Notes: generated from the sequence alone by a model not told the origin. A DNA stretch of 64,000 bases from Vibrionales bacterium SWAT-3 (GCA_000169995.1 AAZW01000017.1:1-64000); one strand, 5' to 3'; positions 43,781 to 54,417 are shown, numbered from the stretch's first letter. Numbers and translations: made by a program.

Positions 43781-45913
43781 CTAGAACTGGTAATTCAGAT
43801 CCAAGGTATAAGATCGCCCTGGCGCCGGATAGCGACCAACTGGGCTGGTATCAATGCCTCGGAAGTAATAGTCCTCATCAAACAAGTTGTTGACCGCAAA
43901 GTTCATACGCAGTTTGCTACTCTCATCCTTGTATAGATCGGAGCCTAAATTGAAGTTCCATACCATATAGGCTGGGACTTTGCCCGTCGCGCCGATAGCA
44001 TCCTCGTCACTCGTGTTCGCATTGTCAGAGTATGACTCGCTGAAGTAATAACCAGACAAGGTGGTGTCTAGCTTGCTGAATGCGTAGGTCGCATCCCAGC
44101 TAAATTGATGTTTAGAGGTGTAAGGCAGTTGATTACCCTTATTTGCACCATCTTCTTCAATCGTCGCGTCTAGGTAGTTATAGCCCGCCCCTAAGCTCAG
44201 AGCCTGAAGAGATTCCAGCGTGTAACGACCGGAAAGCTCAATACCTTGGTGGAGTGTTTTTCCAATATTTTCGAAAGTTCCAGTCTCTTTTTGCGGTTGA
44301 AGCTGATCTTCAAAATCGATTCGGTAAAGCGATATCTTGAAACTGGTTGAATCTTGGTTGTAGCGAGCACCCAGCTCATAACTCCACGCCAGTTCACTGC
44401 CCTCTTCACCTTTACCACGAATATAAGCAATTTGTGGTGCACGCAAAGATTTCTGTGCATTGGTATAACCTACCCATTGCTCAGTTAGATGGTACGCCAC
44501 CGTTAAACCAGGCAACCATTCTGTAACTTTGTTGTTTGTCTTTTCCGCCTTACCTAGATCGTAAAATGCCATATCTATTGATTCATAGCGAATACCTGGT
44601 GTTACCTTTAACACATCATTCAACAAGCCAATTTCATTACTGATATAGCCGGCATAAGCGTCGGTGTCTAAGTGCCAGTCACGTGGGGTCGTTGTCAAAC
44701 CACCAGCAATCGGCGTTTGAGTAAGCTTGTAATCGATATCTTCGTTGACGTAGCGAGCCCCAACAATTACGTTTTGGGTCACTGTATTGCCGTCAAAATA
44801 GATCGCGAGTTTAGGCTCTACCCCATACACCTTAAATTCACGTGGTGACGTACGAATATCAGTCGATGGCTGCGACGGATCAGACCACGCCACATCTTTA
44901 GTACTGTTGTAACCCCACTGGAAGAAACGCTCAGAACGATGGCCAAAGGTCAGTACTTCCAGCTCGGCACTATCAGCAATATTCAAATCATGTAAATATT
45001 TTAAGCTCCAACGCGTCGATTTACCTTGGTACTCATCATAAGGGCGCTTGGATTGTGTACGGTCTTTCTCGTAATCTTCTGGCGATAAAGCACCCGGCAT
45101 TTGCGTGTCAGCATCATAACGCTGCACGAAAGCTTGTAGTTCTTGAGTATCACTCAGTAACCACTGTAACTTAGCTTGGAAGTTCTTAACGTCTGTATCG
45201 GAATGTTCACGGAAACTTTCCCCTTTTAAGAAGTTACCTTCCACTTGAAGTGCCAGCACATCATTCAACCAACCACCAGTACGCAGATAAATATCGTTCA
45301 ACGGGGTATCGCCATCTTCAAAAACGGTTAAGCGATTACTCATTTCCGTTTGCCATTGGTAAGGAATAGGCTTGGTCACTAAGTTGATCACACCACCCAC
45401 GTTGTTTGGCCCGTACTGAACCGCCGCACCACCACGCACAATATCAATACGATCAAGCATCGAAAGCGTCGCAGGGAAGATAGATTGTCCAGTATGACCA
45501 TAAGGCGCTAGAGTAAGCGGCACACCATCCATTAGAAACTGAGCATGACCACTTCGACTTGCCTTTAAACCACGAACTGAGATGTTAGGCAGAACACCTG
45601 TGCCCGTTTCATCTTGAACTTTAATACCCGGCACACTTTGAAACGCTGAATCAATCGAAAGCGCACCCGTTTTTTTGATTTGTTCATTGGTCAAAACGGT
45701 ACGAGCGCCAGGGTACTCTTTCACGTCCTCGAGCTCTGAGTTACCTATCAAGCTACCGGTAACGACGACCGTTTCCATGGTTGTTTTTTGAGCTTCAGAC
45801 GCTGCAAGTACGCTCATCGAGGTCACGGAAGTGATGGCTATTGCAAGAGCACTTAAGCGCAACTTTTTGTGCGATTGAGCACAGGGGTTACCATCCAAAT
45901 TCTGGTAAGGCAT
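43781..45913 (-). CDS. pvuA: TonB-dependent ferric-vibrioferrin receptor
   Basis: The 710-residue outer-membrane receptor has an extended signal region (about 1-37), a TonB box ETVVVTGS (47-54), a plug with RIDIVRGGAAVQYGPNNVGG (about 153-172) and a barrel ending in an aromatic residue (YTLDLNYQF). GGAG precedes the ATG. In V. parahaemolyticus both PvuA and PsuA transport ferric vibrioferrin; the position between psuA and pvuB supports the same name here. Confidence 0.93.
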   Translation of the reverse strand: MPYQNLDGNPCAQSHKKLRLSALAIAITSVTSMSVLAASEAQKTTMETVVVTGSLIGNSELEDVKEYPGARTVLTNEQIKKTGALSIDSAFQSVPGIKVQDETGTGVLPNISVRGLKASRSGHAQFLMDGVPLTLAPYGHTGQSIFPATLSMLDRIDIVRGGAAVQYGPNNVGGVINLVTKPIPYQWQTEMSNRLTVFEDGDTPLNDIYLRTGGWLNDVLALQVEGNFLKGESFREHSDTDVKNFQAKLQWLLSDTQELQAFVQRYDADTQMPGALSPEDYEKDRTQSKRPYDEYQGKSTRWSLKYLHDLNIADSAELEVLTFGHRSERFFQWGYNSTKDVAWSDPSQPSTDIRTSPREFKVYGVEPKLAIYFDGNTVTQNVIVGARYVNEDIDYKLTQTPIAGGLTTTPRDWHLDTDAYAGYISNEIGLLNDVLKVTPGIRYESIDMAFYDLGKAEKTNNKVTEWLPGLTVAYHLTEQWVGYTNAQKSLRAPQIAYIRGKGEEGSELAWSYELGARYNQDSTSFKISLYRIDFEDQLQPQKETGTFENIGKTLHQGIELSGRYTLESLQALSLGAGYNYLDATIEEDGANKGNQLPYTSKHQFSWDATYAFSKLDTTLSGYYFSESYSDNANTSDEDAIGATGKVPAYMVWNFNLGSDLYKDESSKLRMNFAVNNLFDEDYYFRGIDTSPVGRYPAPGRSYTLDLNYQF

Positions 45914-45937
45914 GAAAATCTCCTAAAAAGGCAGGTT

Positions 45938-45981
45938 AAGGTCAAAGGTGCTACCATCGATTCGATATGTCCTTTGACCTT
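45938..45981 (-). other. Hairpin between psuA and pvuA
   Basis: Arms AAGGTCAAAGG (45938-45948) and CCTTTGACCTT (45971-45981) are perfect complements, with a 22-base loop. It is placed so that it could attenuate or process the psuA-pvu transcript. Confidence 0.6.
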
Positions 45982-46062
45982 TTGGGCTAAACGGCCTCGA
46001 AATAAGGCCAAAAGTGATCGCTATTTGCTAGCAAACAAAAGTGTTTATAAAAGATCTTATAT

Positions 46063-48111
46063 TTAGAACTGGTAGCCATAGCTGAGCATGAATTCAGCTG
46101 GTGCACCGTAACCAACCTGGTTAGTGCCAGACTTACCATTGGTTGTTCCGAGAATGTATTTCTCGTTCAGCACGTTGTAAGCATTCGCTTGGACTTTGTG
46201 ACGACCGGTAGTGTACGCCGCCATCAAATCAACCGTGGTGTAATCCCCCAATGCGACGGCTTCGTCATTACCCGCATAGCGGTCGCCGACATATTTCACA
46301 CCGCCACCTAAACGCCAGTTGTCGTCTAGCTGGTAGGTACTCCACAGTGAGAACAAGTGATCAGACACGTCGTTAGGTTTCTTGCCTGTCTCTTTGTCTT
46401 CAGCATCGAGGAAGCTGTAACCAATCGAAATGTCCCATTGCTCAGAAATCTGACCGCGAGCTTCCAGTTCAATACCTTGGTGACGCGCTTCGATCTTGTT
46501 GATCACATCTCCGTCGGTATTCGTTTCAGGTTGCTCTTGGTCAATTTGGAAAACCGCTGCATTGAGCATCAAGGCGTTATCCAATAGGTAGGCTTTTGCA
46601 CCGACTTCCTTTAGATCGGTATGGAAGAATTCAGCTAATTCAGGTTTGATGTAGATGCCAGCATAAGGCAGTTGCCACGAACGAGCTAAACTTGCGTACA
46701 CCGACATATCATTATTGATTCGGTAAACCAAACCACCACGGTAGCTCACCTTGTTATCATCTATGTGCTCTTTGGCAGATCCTGCCTTTTGTTGTTCCAG
46801 TTCCATAGAGTCATAACGGACGTTACCTATTACCGATAGATCGCCAAAGGTATAAACATCTTGAATGTACACGCCAGCGGTCGTTGTGGTGTTGTCACGG
46901 GAAGGTTTAAAACCCGGATCAGGCGTAGGACCAGTGACGGGGTCATAGATATCTTTTTGAGGTAACTCTTCGTCGCTAACTAAAGCAGAAGTGAGAGCGA
47001 TATTGATTTGGTTGTAGTCAGCACCAATCATCATTTGATTAGAATCCGTTTCCCAAACGAGTTCCGATTGCAAGGTCGTAGTGGTACGAGGGTCATAGCC
47101 GAAGTTGTTGACAGTTTGATCAACCTCGGTCCCCGTAACTACATCGTTACTTTGACGCGTGCCCTTTTGTTCCAATTCGATATGGTTGTATGCAGCACGG
47201 TTGGTCCATGCCCATTCACTATTCAAAAGCCATTCGTAATTGACGCCAACACGAATGCTATCTGACTCTTGATAATCGTTGGTTCCGCCGTAGAAAGTGC
47301 TTTCGGAAACATCGACTGGTTTACCATTTTTGGATGGAACACCACGGTAAGGCACTAATTCTTGGTGAGCATATTCAACATCGAGATCAATAGTGTGTCC
47401 ATCAGAAGGCATCACTCGAATCGTTGGGGCAATAAAGAAATCGTTAGAATCCACATGATCGACGTAAGAATCGGCTTGGCGGTGCTCCACATTGATACGG
47501 CCATTAACCTTGTCTGAAAAAGCCATAGAGCTATCAACTTGTCCGACAAACTGGCTGTTGCTGCCCACACCACCATTTATATTGGTGAAGTTTTCACCAT
47601 TAGCACGCTTTGTGACTAGATTAATGATACCGCCAGCAGAACCTCGACCATAAAGCGCACCAGCCGGGCCTTTGACAATTTCAACACGCTCAATGTTTGC
47701 GAGGCTTCGGTATGACTGTAAGGTCCCATCATCACGCATACCATCACGATACATGTCATTGAGTGAGTCAAAACCACGGATAACGAACTGGTCTCGGCTA
47801 CCTTCGCCTAGGGTATTATTGACGCCAGCTACACCATCGAGTGCATCCACTAAACGTACCGCGCCTCGGTCTTCCATTTCTGTCTTCGTGACCACAGATA
47901 CTGCTTGTGGTACGTCCAACCATTCAACATCTGTCTTGGTTCCTGACTGAGGCATATGTTCTGCATATCCTTCGTATTGGTGACCAATAATTTGCAATGT
48001 TTCATCCACTTTGGCTTGTTCTTCAGCCACTGCATTTGGTACGCCAACGACCACCGTCAATGCCCCTCCAATTGCGAGAGCAAGAGGAGATAAGTTCAAT
48101 CTGATATCCAT
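46063..48111 (-). CDS. psuA: TonB-dependent receptor PsuA (vibrioferrin)
   Basis: This 682-residue outer-membrane receptor has a signal peptide (AVA-EE near 29), TonB box ETLQIIG (37-43), a plug with RVEIVKGPAGALYGRGSAGG and a barrel ending in MLSYGYQF. It is the first gene of the leftward psuA-pvuABCDE set, facing pvsA, exactly as in V. parahaemolyticus, where it is the second vibrioferrin receptor. PsuA and PvuA in this window are distant in sequence, hence not a recent duplication. Confidence 0.9.
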   Translation of the reverse strand: MDIRLNLSPLALAIGGALTVVVGVPNAVAEEQAKVDETLQIIGHQYEGYAEHMPQSGTKTDVEWLDVPQAVSVVTKTEMEDRGAVRLVDALDGVAGVNNTLGEGSRDQFVIRGFDSLNDMYRDGMRDDGTLQSYRSLANIERVEIVKGPAGALYGRGSAGGIINLVTKRANGENFTNINGGVGSNSQFVGQVDSSMAFSDKVNGRINVEHRQADSYVDHVDSNDFFIAPTIRVMPSDGHTIDLDVEYAHQELVPYRGVPSKNGKPVDVSESTFYGGTNDYQESDSIRVGVNYEWLLNSEWAWTNRAAYNHIELEQKGTRQSNDVVTGTEVDQTVNNFGYDPRTTTTLQSELVWETDSNQMMIGADYNQINIALTSALVSDEELPQKDIYDPVTGPTPDPGFKPSRDNTTTTAGVYIQDVYTFGDLSVIGNVRYDSMELEQQKAGSAKEHIDDNKVSYRGGLVYRINNDMSVYASLARSWQLPYAGIYIKPELAEFFHTDLKEVGAKAYLLDNALMLNAAVFQIDQEQPETNTDGDVINKIEARHQGIELEARGQISEQWDISIGYSFLDAEDKETGKKPNDVSDHLFSLWSTYQLDDNWRLGGGVKYVGDRYAGNDEAVALGDYTTVDLMAAYTTGRHKVQANAYNVLNEKYILGTTNGKSGTNQVGYGAPAEFMLSYGYQF

Positions 48112-48149
48112 TTTCTAATTCCGTTTTAATTTATAAATTCTCAACAGCG

Positions 48150-48176
48150 CGAATTAAAACAAATATCATTTATGTT
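48150..48176 (-). promoter_or_regulatory. AT-rich Fur-like site near psuA
   Basis: The stretch AAACAAATATCATTTATGTT contains a partial Fur repeat (AATATCATTTAT). The match is weak; known iron control of psuA in related species is the main reason to list it. Confidence 0.35.
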
Positions 48177-48223
48177 TGCAATATATATTTTTTGATCTAT
48201 ATTTGCCCGGCAATATGCAACTG

Positions 48224-48242
48224 CACTATTAACACCATTATC
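48224..48242 (+). promoter_or_regulatory. Fur-like box before pvsA
   Basis: CACTATTAACACCATTATC matches the Fur consensus at 12 of 19 positions with one intact half (CATTATC). It is 110 bases upstream of pvsA and would control the siderophore synthesis operon. Confidence 0.5.
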
Positions 48243-48351
48243 AATAAAAACAATAACATAGAAAGAAGCCTTCCCTAAAAACAAGAAAAAGGCCACTTGA
48301 ATGCAAGTTGTGAGCAGGTAACAACAACGTTTTATAAATTAGGAAAGCCCA

Positions 48352-49563
48352 ATGAAATCTACGATTATTATTGTGAGTCACGTCGTCAATGACGCAGTCA
48401 CTCACGGCTTCGTACCGACAGCAAAAGCGATGGGGCTTAACGTAATACTGATCACAGATCACAAGCTCAGCCACCTAAAATTGAGTAACGATGACGAGCG
48501 TTTTAGCCCAGACACAATTCTTGAATGTGATGTGTTTAATCCACTTGAACTTATCGAAACCATCACAGAACAAAACCTGAAACCTAGCGCTATTTTTAGT
48601 AACAGTGATCACTTGCAAACCTCTACCGCTATCTGTGCGCAATTCTTCGGCTTACCAGCAAAAGATTGGACGGTAACGTTGCAAGCAAAGAACAAGCACC
48701 TCACTCGCCAAGTTCTGAGCGATAAATATTTACCCAATGTGCAAAGTGAATTGCTCTACCAAGACATAGACTCTACGTTGAACTTTACGTTTCCTGTCGT
48801 CGCTAAACCCAAAGAGGGCGTGGCAAGCATAGACGTCCAGCGTTGTAACTCTAAAACTGAGCTGGAGAATTATTGCGAACGCTTTTGGCAGAAACACCCG
48901 ACGAACCCAATCTTGGTTGAAGATTTTTTGCAGGGCCCACTGATCACCCTTGAAACCTTGGGAGACGGAGAGAACTTAGCTGCACTTGGTGGGTTTGATG
49001 TGGAACTCTCTGAGCCTCCATTCTTTATTGAAACTGCTGCGACTTGGAATGGCGACAACAGCACTCAATTCAAAGATGAATGTGTCAGACAGTTGAAGGC
49101 ATTTGGCGTAGGCTTCGGTGTTTGCCACAGTGAATTCATTATCACAGAGTCAGGCCCTGTATTAGTTGAAATTAACTATCGCAGTATTGGAGATGGTCGT
49201 GAGTTCCTACTCGACAATCTAAGTGGAGGAAAGTGGTTCAGCACCATCTTAAGCCTACACCTCGGCAGCAAGCTAGCCCCTTCATTCCAAATAAGTGGCA
49301 GTGCAAATGTCCACTATGTTGTGGCAAATCAAAGTGGCGTCATCGAGGGGACATCTACATCTTTCATTCATCAAGATGGCGATATTGTCACGCAGCAGCA
49401 GGTACTCAAACACCCGGGTGACGCCTTCCTACAAAGCTTTTCCAACAAAGATTACCTAGCGCGAATTTCTATAGCCTCACCCTCAGGACAAAGTTTAGAT
49501 GCTGCTCTTCAACGCACTATTTCTCGATTCAATCTAACGTCAAACAGTGAGGTGAACGCATGA
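48352..49563 (+). CDS. pvsA: Vibrioferrin biosynthesis ATP-grasp ligase
   Basis: The 403-residue cytoplasmic enzyme is of the ATP-grasp class: nucleotide-binding VVAKPKEGVASI (149-160) and metal-binding VEINYRSIGDG (272-282). In published Vibrio work PvsA joins alanine to the citryl intermediate; here that step is inferred from homology and order. AGGAAAG precedes the ATG. It opens the pvsABCDE operon; its stop overlaps the pvsB start (ATGA). Confidence 0.92.
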   Translation: MKSTIIIVSHVVNDAVTHGFVPTAKAMGLNVILITDHKLSHLKLSNDDERFSPDTILECDVFNPLELIETITEQNLKPSAIFSNSDHLQTSTAICAQFFGLPAKDWTVTLQAKNKHLTRQVLSDKYLPNVQSELLYQDIDSTLNFTFPVVAKPKEGVASIDVQRCNSKTELENYCERFWQKHPTNPILVEDFLQGPLITLETLGDGENLAALGGFDVELSEPPFFIETAATWNGDNSTQFKDECVRQLKAFGVGFGVCHSEFIITESGPVLVEINYRSIGDGREFLLDNLSGGKWFSTILSLHLGSKLAPSFQISGSANVHYVVANQSGVIEGTSTSFIHQDGDIVTQQQVLKHPGDAFLQSFSNKDYLARISIASPSGQSLDAALQRTISRFNLTSNSEVNA

Positions 49564-51371
49564 GCAGCAACGCTTCATACCTAACTCAGCGACTAGTGGA
49601 CACTTGCCTTCGTGAAGACCTATTCGGCTTAGTGTCTAAAAGTCAGTTCACAGCCAGAACGCCTGCTACCCTTACTAGTTCGAATTACCCGGATGAGCAA
49701 GCATGGGCTCTCTTTTCCCATTCTGATTTCACGCTTTACCTACCCGTCACGCCAAGTTACTACATGCAGCGCTGGGTTTACGGTTCTCCCAATGGGGTGG
49801 ATGGTAGTGGCTGGTTAATCGAGAAAAAGGGCCAGTTTGAACTTCAGCATGACTATCATGATTGGATACAATTGCTAAAAGCGTGTGCAAATGAAAGCTC
49901 CCACCCATTGCTAGATGGTTACTTACAAGAACTGGAATGTGCAGAGGAACACAAAGCACTATGTGATAACGCTTTCCAGCAACATTCTAAGTCATTAATG
50001 CAGCCGATTTCTAAGCTGACACATTGGAACCAAAAATTACTGCGCGCTGATCAAATCGCGTCTTACCTTGATCACCCTTATTATCCAACCGCTCGCGCAA
50101 AGTTTGGTTTAAGTGATACAGACCTCAAGCAATATGCTCCAGAGTTTGCACAAAGCTTTACTCTGCGTTGGCTAGCGATTGATAAGTCACTCATCACTTT
50201 GACAAGTTCACAGCCACAATGCTGGCCAACCATGGAGCAAGTAGGTCTACCGGGCGACTTTGCTGTGAGTCATCATTTATTCCCAGCACACCCTTTAACA
50301 CTACAAGGCCTTGAGTCTCTTCCAGAAGGCATTATTGAAGCCCCTACTCCATACCTTGAGGTTACGCCTACACTATCGGTGCGTACCGTTGTTGTGAATT
50401 CTGCACCAAATATTCACATCAAAGTACCTCTTATCATGCGTTCTCTAGGTACCAAAAACATTCGCTTAATCAAGCCTTCGACTCTTTATGATGGACACTG
50501 GTTCGAGCGCCTATTAACGCACTTGGAACAAAATGATAGCGACTTACAAGGCACGCTATTTCATTGCAATGAGAAACACGGTGGACACGTAGGAGATGAC
50601 AAGAGCTTCGCTTACATCGTGCGTGAATATCCATTGAACCATTCGCAAGATAAAGCACTCGTTCCCGTTGCCGCGTTGGCTAGCCCAATGCCCGATGGCC
50701 GCTTGTTCTTAGAGCACCTCGCCGAACAGTATTATCACAATGACACGTTAGCTTGGTTTAAGGATTACGTTGATCTGCTTTCAAAAGTGCATCTGAGATT
50801 GTGGCTTCGCTACGGCATTGCATTGGAGTCCAACCAACAGAACGCCATTATAGCGTTCGGTGCTCAGGGAAAAATGACCTTAGCGATGAAGGACAATGAT
50901 GCAGCGCGGATTTGGCCTGAGCGATTTAAAAACTTCGAACACCTCTCACCGGTTAAGTGCGATCAACTGCTGGATCAACGCATTAAAGTAGACGAGGAGC
51001 TGGCTCTTGGTCAGATGTTCACGACCATCACGTTACAGCTCGATATTGCGGCGATTGTTGAAGCAATGGCCGCACAAGCTATTGCGCCATCGGCTGACCT
51101 TTACAAAATAGTGGCAACTAGCCTTTCACTACAACTAGAGCAACTTCGCAATCAAGGTCATGACGTTTCACTTGCCAATGAGTTGCTATTTGAATCACCG
51201 AATCTATACGCCAAGTATTTATTAAGCTCAGGCAGTTTGCTCTCGAAAGAAGCCTCCGGTGCTAGCGATATAAACAAATTTTATGGGTTATCGGCTCCGA
51301 ACTTCTTACTACTTACCAGTGAAGAAGCACAACACGCTTACTTAGAATCCATCAAACAGAGCGTGAACTAA
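49560..51371 (+). CDS. pvsB: Vibrioferrin NIS synthetase
   Basis: The 603-residue protein is an IucA/IucC-type NRPS-independent siderophore synthetase, with HHLFPAHPLTLQG (about 238-250), SVRTVVVNSAPNIHIKVPLI (278-297) and KPSTLYDGHW. Such enzymes activate a carboxylate of citrate or 2-oxoglutarate as an acyl adenylate and form an amide or ester. In related vibrios PvsB completes vibrioferrin. Confidence 0.93.
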   Translation: MSSNASYLTQRLVDTCLREDLFGLVSKSQFTARTPATLTSSNYPDEQAWALFSHSDFTLYLPVTPSYYMQRWVYGSPNGVDGSGWLIEKKGQFELQHDYHDWIQLLKACANESSHPLLDGYLQELECAEEHKALCDNAFQQHSKSLMQPISKLTHWNQKLLRADQIASYLDHPYYPTARAKFGLSDTDLKQYAPEFAQSFTLRWLAIDKSLITLTSSQPQCWPTMEQVGLPGDFAVSHHLFPAHPLTLQGLESLPEGIIEAPTPYLEVTPTLSVRTVVVNSAPNIHIKVPLIMRSLGTKNIRLIKPSTLYDGHWFERLLTHLEQNDSDLQGTLFHCNEKHGGHVGDDKSFAYIVREYPLNHSQDKALVPVAALASPMPDGRLFLEHLAEQYYHNDTLAWFKDYVDLLSKVHLRLWLRYGIALESNQQNAIIAFGAQGKMTLAMKDNDAARIWPERFKNFEHLSPVKCDQLLDQRIKVDEELALGQMFTTITLQLDIAAIVEAMAAQAIAPSADLYKIVATSLSLQLEQLRNQGHDVSLANELLFESPNLYAKYLLSSGSLLSKEASGASDINKFYGLSAPNFLLLTSEEAQHAYLESIKQSVN

Positions 51372-51377
51372 TCCACC

Positions 51378-52586
51378 ATGACCAAACTCATTTATTGTGT
51401 GCTGCTCTGCCACTTCATAGCGGCATTCGCAGCCTTAGGCATGCCTCTGTTTTTACCTATGGTATTACCGACACTTGGCGCACATATCGATTCAGATTGG
51501 GCAGGCATTTTATTTATTTTGCCAACCTTTTGTACTGCGTTAGCTGCACGATTTTGGGGGCAGTTTGCTGATAAATTTGGCAGACGTCGCTCTCTGTTAC
51601 GAGCACAACTAGGGCTTGCTGCAGGGTTTGCTCTGTGTGGTTTGGCAGACAATCTGACAATGTTTGTGTTTGGTCTTATTGTTCAAGGAACCTTTGGCGG
51701 CACCATGGCCGCCTCAAATAGCTACCTATCAAGTCAAATTAAAGACGCAAAGACCCTCGGTACCTCACTGAATAAGACCCAGCTTTCTGCTCGTTTGGCA
51801 TTGATTGTCGCGCCCATCGGCCTAGGTTGGACATTGTCAGACACGAGTCCGCTCAATACGTATCTGTGGTTGTCTGCCTTGCCTTTGTTAGCATTGGCAA
51901 TCACGCTAACGCTCCCTGCTGATAACTTAGAGAAATTGGATGTAGAGAAAGAAGCAAAAGACCAAACAACGAGTCAAAGAGAACAAACAACACACAAGCC
52001 GTTACACAACCTCTACTGGGTGTTCGGTGCACAGTTCTGCTTTGCTTTTTCGATGGTCGTCACCTTCCCCTATTTCTCACCTTTTGTGCAGCAATATGGT
52101 GTGACAAACCAAGCATGGATAGGCTTTTTATACGCCCTTCCACACGGTGTCTACTTACTCTTTGCCGGAAAAGTTCATCTGTTTTCAGAGAGGCTCAACC
52201 GCTGTCATCCGCTTGCTACTTTGTACCTTGGTTTTGGCTTGCTCTCAGTCAGTACAGCGATGCACCTAATACCCGATCAAACAACGCTAGCCATGGCTCG
52301 AGTTGTTTTTGGACTTGGGATGGTCTGTTGCTATCAAGGGCTGCATCAAGCCTTAGCCAACCAAATCGACCGACAACAAAGTGGCAAGATATTTTCGCGC
52401 TTTGATGCCATGTCTAAATGGGGTGGTGTTGCAGCAGGGTTAAGCGCGTCCGTTATATCAAGCTTAGGGTGGCTTGAGGTTCCTTTTTTACTTTCTACTT
52501 TGATCAGCTTTAGTACTGCTATCGCAATGATCATTCTTTCAAAATTTGGACATCGACATGTTAAACACTCATTCATCTCCAACTGA
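51378..52586 (+). CDS. pvsC: Vibrioferrin exporter (MFS)
   Basis: The 402-residue major facilitator has about twelve membrane helices and the loop 2-3 motif GQFADKFGRRRSLL (about 60-73). It lies between the two synthetase genes and is the known exporter of vibrioferrin in V. parahaemolyticus. An ATG is used 6 bases after pvsB; the gene overlaps pvsD at its end. Confidence 0.92.
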   Translation: MTKLIYCVLLCHFIAAFAALGMPLFLPMVLPTLGAHIDSDWAGILFILPTFCTALAARFWGQFADKFGRRRSLLRAQLGLAAGFALCGLADNLTMFVFGLIVQGTFGGTMAASNSYLSSQIKDAKTLGTSLNKTQLSARLALIVAPIGLGWTLSDTSPLNTYLWLSALPLLALAITLTLPADNLEKLDVEKEAKDQTTSQREQTTHKPLHNLYWVFGAQFCFAFSMVVTFPYFSPFVQQYGVTNQAWIGFLYALPHGVYLLFAGKVHLFSERLNRCHPLATLYLGFGLLSVSTAMHLIPDQTTLAMARVVFGLGMVCCYQGLHQALANQIDRQQSGKIFSRFDAMSKWGGVAAGLSASVISSLGWLEVPFLLSTLISFSTAIAMIILSKFGHRHVKHSFISN

Positions 52587-54417
52587 GAACCGAGCTGGAA
52601 ACAAGACGCAAATAAATCACAGCCAGGTTCAGCTCAATCAAGAAAAAGCCCAATTAAATACCATCATGGGCGTAGTGAATTGCTACCTGCGTGAATACGC
52701 GATACCGAACAAGCAAGTTGATTGGTGCTTCAGCTCAGCATCACTACCGCAGACATTAAAAAGAAACTTTACGGCCAAACAACGTGTGGCAATACATCTC
52801 CCTCAGCAAAATCAGACGCAAGAGAGTGGCTTGTTAGTCTTGCCTGTTGAATACGTCAGTAAGCTAGGAAAAGTAAAACTTTCAGCTACACCTTGGTCGA
52901 AAACAGCTGGTGCTGGCTGGTCTAAATTAGACGCAACTCAAACCCTAACACTGTTACTCAATTACCTTAAACAAGTGTTGATGATCCCGTTCAACCATGA
53001 GTTGATAGAACAAATGCAGAACAGCTTGCTGGTAACCGAGCAATTCCTAAACACCGACAGCCCACTCCAGCAGCATAATGCCTTTATCGCGTCAGAACAG
53101 TCACTGCTCTGGGGACACACTTTTCACCCAACACCAAAAAGTCGTTCTGGAGTAAGTATGGATGACTTACTCGCTTGCTCCCCGGAAGTTGGCGCAAAGG
53201 TGCCTCTGTATTGGTTTGAGGTGGAAGCAGCTTTACTGGATGTATTGCACTCAGATACGCGCACATCACCAAAAACGATGCTCGAGCAATTGGCACCGAA
53301 AGAAAGTGATTCACAATCAAGATTACTTTATCCGTGCCACCCATGGGAAAGCTACACACTTCTACAAAACCCAGCAGTTCAACGTGCGATTGAACAAGGA
53401 AAAATTACACCATTAGGCCTAGGGGGAGACAAGCTGTTACCCACTTCATCCGTGCGCACTCTCTATCACCCAGACATGGAATGGTTTGCTAAGTTTTCCA
53501 TCAATGTACGTTTGACCAACTGTGTTCGCAAAAATGCATGGTATGAACTCGACAGTGCCGTTCAGTTAACCTCAATTCTACGTTCGATAAAAGAGAGCGA
53601 GCAGCTGCGTAACCCTATATTCAAGGTGATGAGTGAGCCATACGCAACAACACTGAATCTAGAATCAATTGCAGGGCAAGAGCCTGACGACATCATAAAA
53701 GCGCGTGAATCATTTGGCATTTTGTATCGCGAGAACTTCACACTTAGTGAAACCGACGTTCTACAACCGACATTAGCAGGTTCGCTGTTTGCCTATGACC
53801 GAGAAGGAAACAGCTGTATAGCTACCCAGCTAAAACACAAAGCAAAACAAAGCCAGTATGAAAGTGTCGCAACCTTGTGGTTTGAGCGCTACTTGCACTG
53901 CTTGGTTCCAGGCGTGTTTAACTACTACTTCAAACATGGAGTCGCATTTGAACCTCACTTACAAAACACGCTGATCGGTTTTGAACAAGGCATGCCATGT
54001 TGTGTGTGGATTCGTGATTTAGAAGGTACAAAATTGTTACCTGAATTTTGGCCTTCAGAGACATTACAACAGCTTTCAGAACGGGCCCGACAATCGGTTT
54101 ACTACAGCCGAGAACAAGGTTGGAATCGCATTGGTTACTGCACCTTTATTAACAACATTAGTGAGGCCATATTCTTTATTGCTGAGGGAGACACCAAACT
54201 TGAACAGACGTTGTGGGAATTATTGAAAGAATCCATTGTTCGTTGGCAGTCAATCAATGGTAAGCAACCAGAGTTAGTGGCGTTACTCGATGGCGGCTTC
54301 TTCCCAAGTAAGAACAACTTCACCACTCGCTTGATGCAAAATGCCGACAAAGAGTCGAGTTACACGCTAATTGCGACACCGTGGGCGACTCAAAACACAG
54401 GAGAAAATCATGACTAA
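52558..54417 (+). CDS. pvsD: Vibrioferrin NIS synthetase
   Basis: The ATG at 52558 is chosen over an in-frame TTG at 52546; the gene begins inside the end of pvsC. The ~619-residue IucA/IucC-type synthetase shows YPCHPWESYTLL (near 259), PTSSVRTLYHPDMEWFAKFS, and NVRLTNCVRKNAW. In related species it couples citrate with serine, the first step. It differs from PvsB throughout, as expected for distinct substrates. Confidence 0.93.
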   Translation: MLNTHSSPTENRAGNKTQINHSQVQLNQEKAQLNTIMGVVNCYLREYAIPNKQVDWCFSSASLPQTLKRNFTAKQRVAIHLPQQNQTQESGLLVLPVEYVSKLGKVKLSATPWSKTAGAGWSKLDATQTLTLLLNYLKQVLMIPFNHELIEQMQNSLLVTEQFLNTDSPLQQHNAFIASEQSLLWGHTFHPTPKSRSGVSMDDLLACSPEVGAKVPLYWFEVEAALLDVLHSDTRTSPKTMLEQLAPKESDSQSRLLYPCHPWESYTLLQNPAVQRAIEQGKITPLGLGGDKLLPTSSVRTLYHPDMEWFAKFSINVRLTNCVRKNAWYELDSAVQLTSILRSIKESEQLRNPIFKVMSEPYATTLNLESIAGQEPDDIIKARESFGILYRENFTLSETDVLQPTLAGSLFAYDREGNSCIATQLKHKAKQSQYESVATLWFERYLHCLVPGVFNYYFKHGVAFEPHLQNTLIGFEQGMPCCVWIRDLEGTKLLPEFWPSETLQQLSERARQSVYYSREQGWNRIGYCTFINNISEAIFFIAEGDTKLEQTLWELLKESIVRWQSINGKQPELVALLDGGFFPSKNNFTTRLMQNADKESSYTLIATPWATQNTGENHD

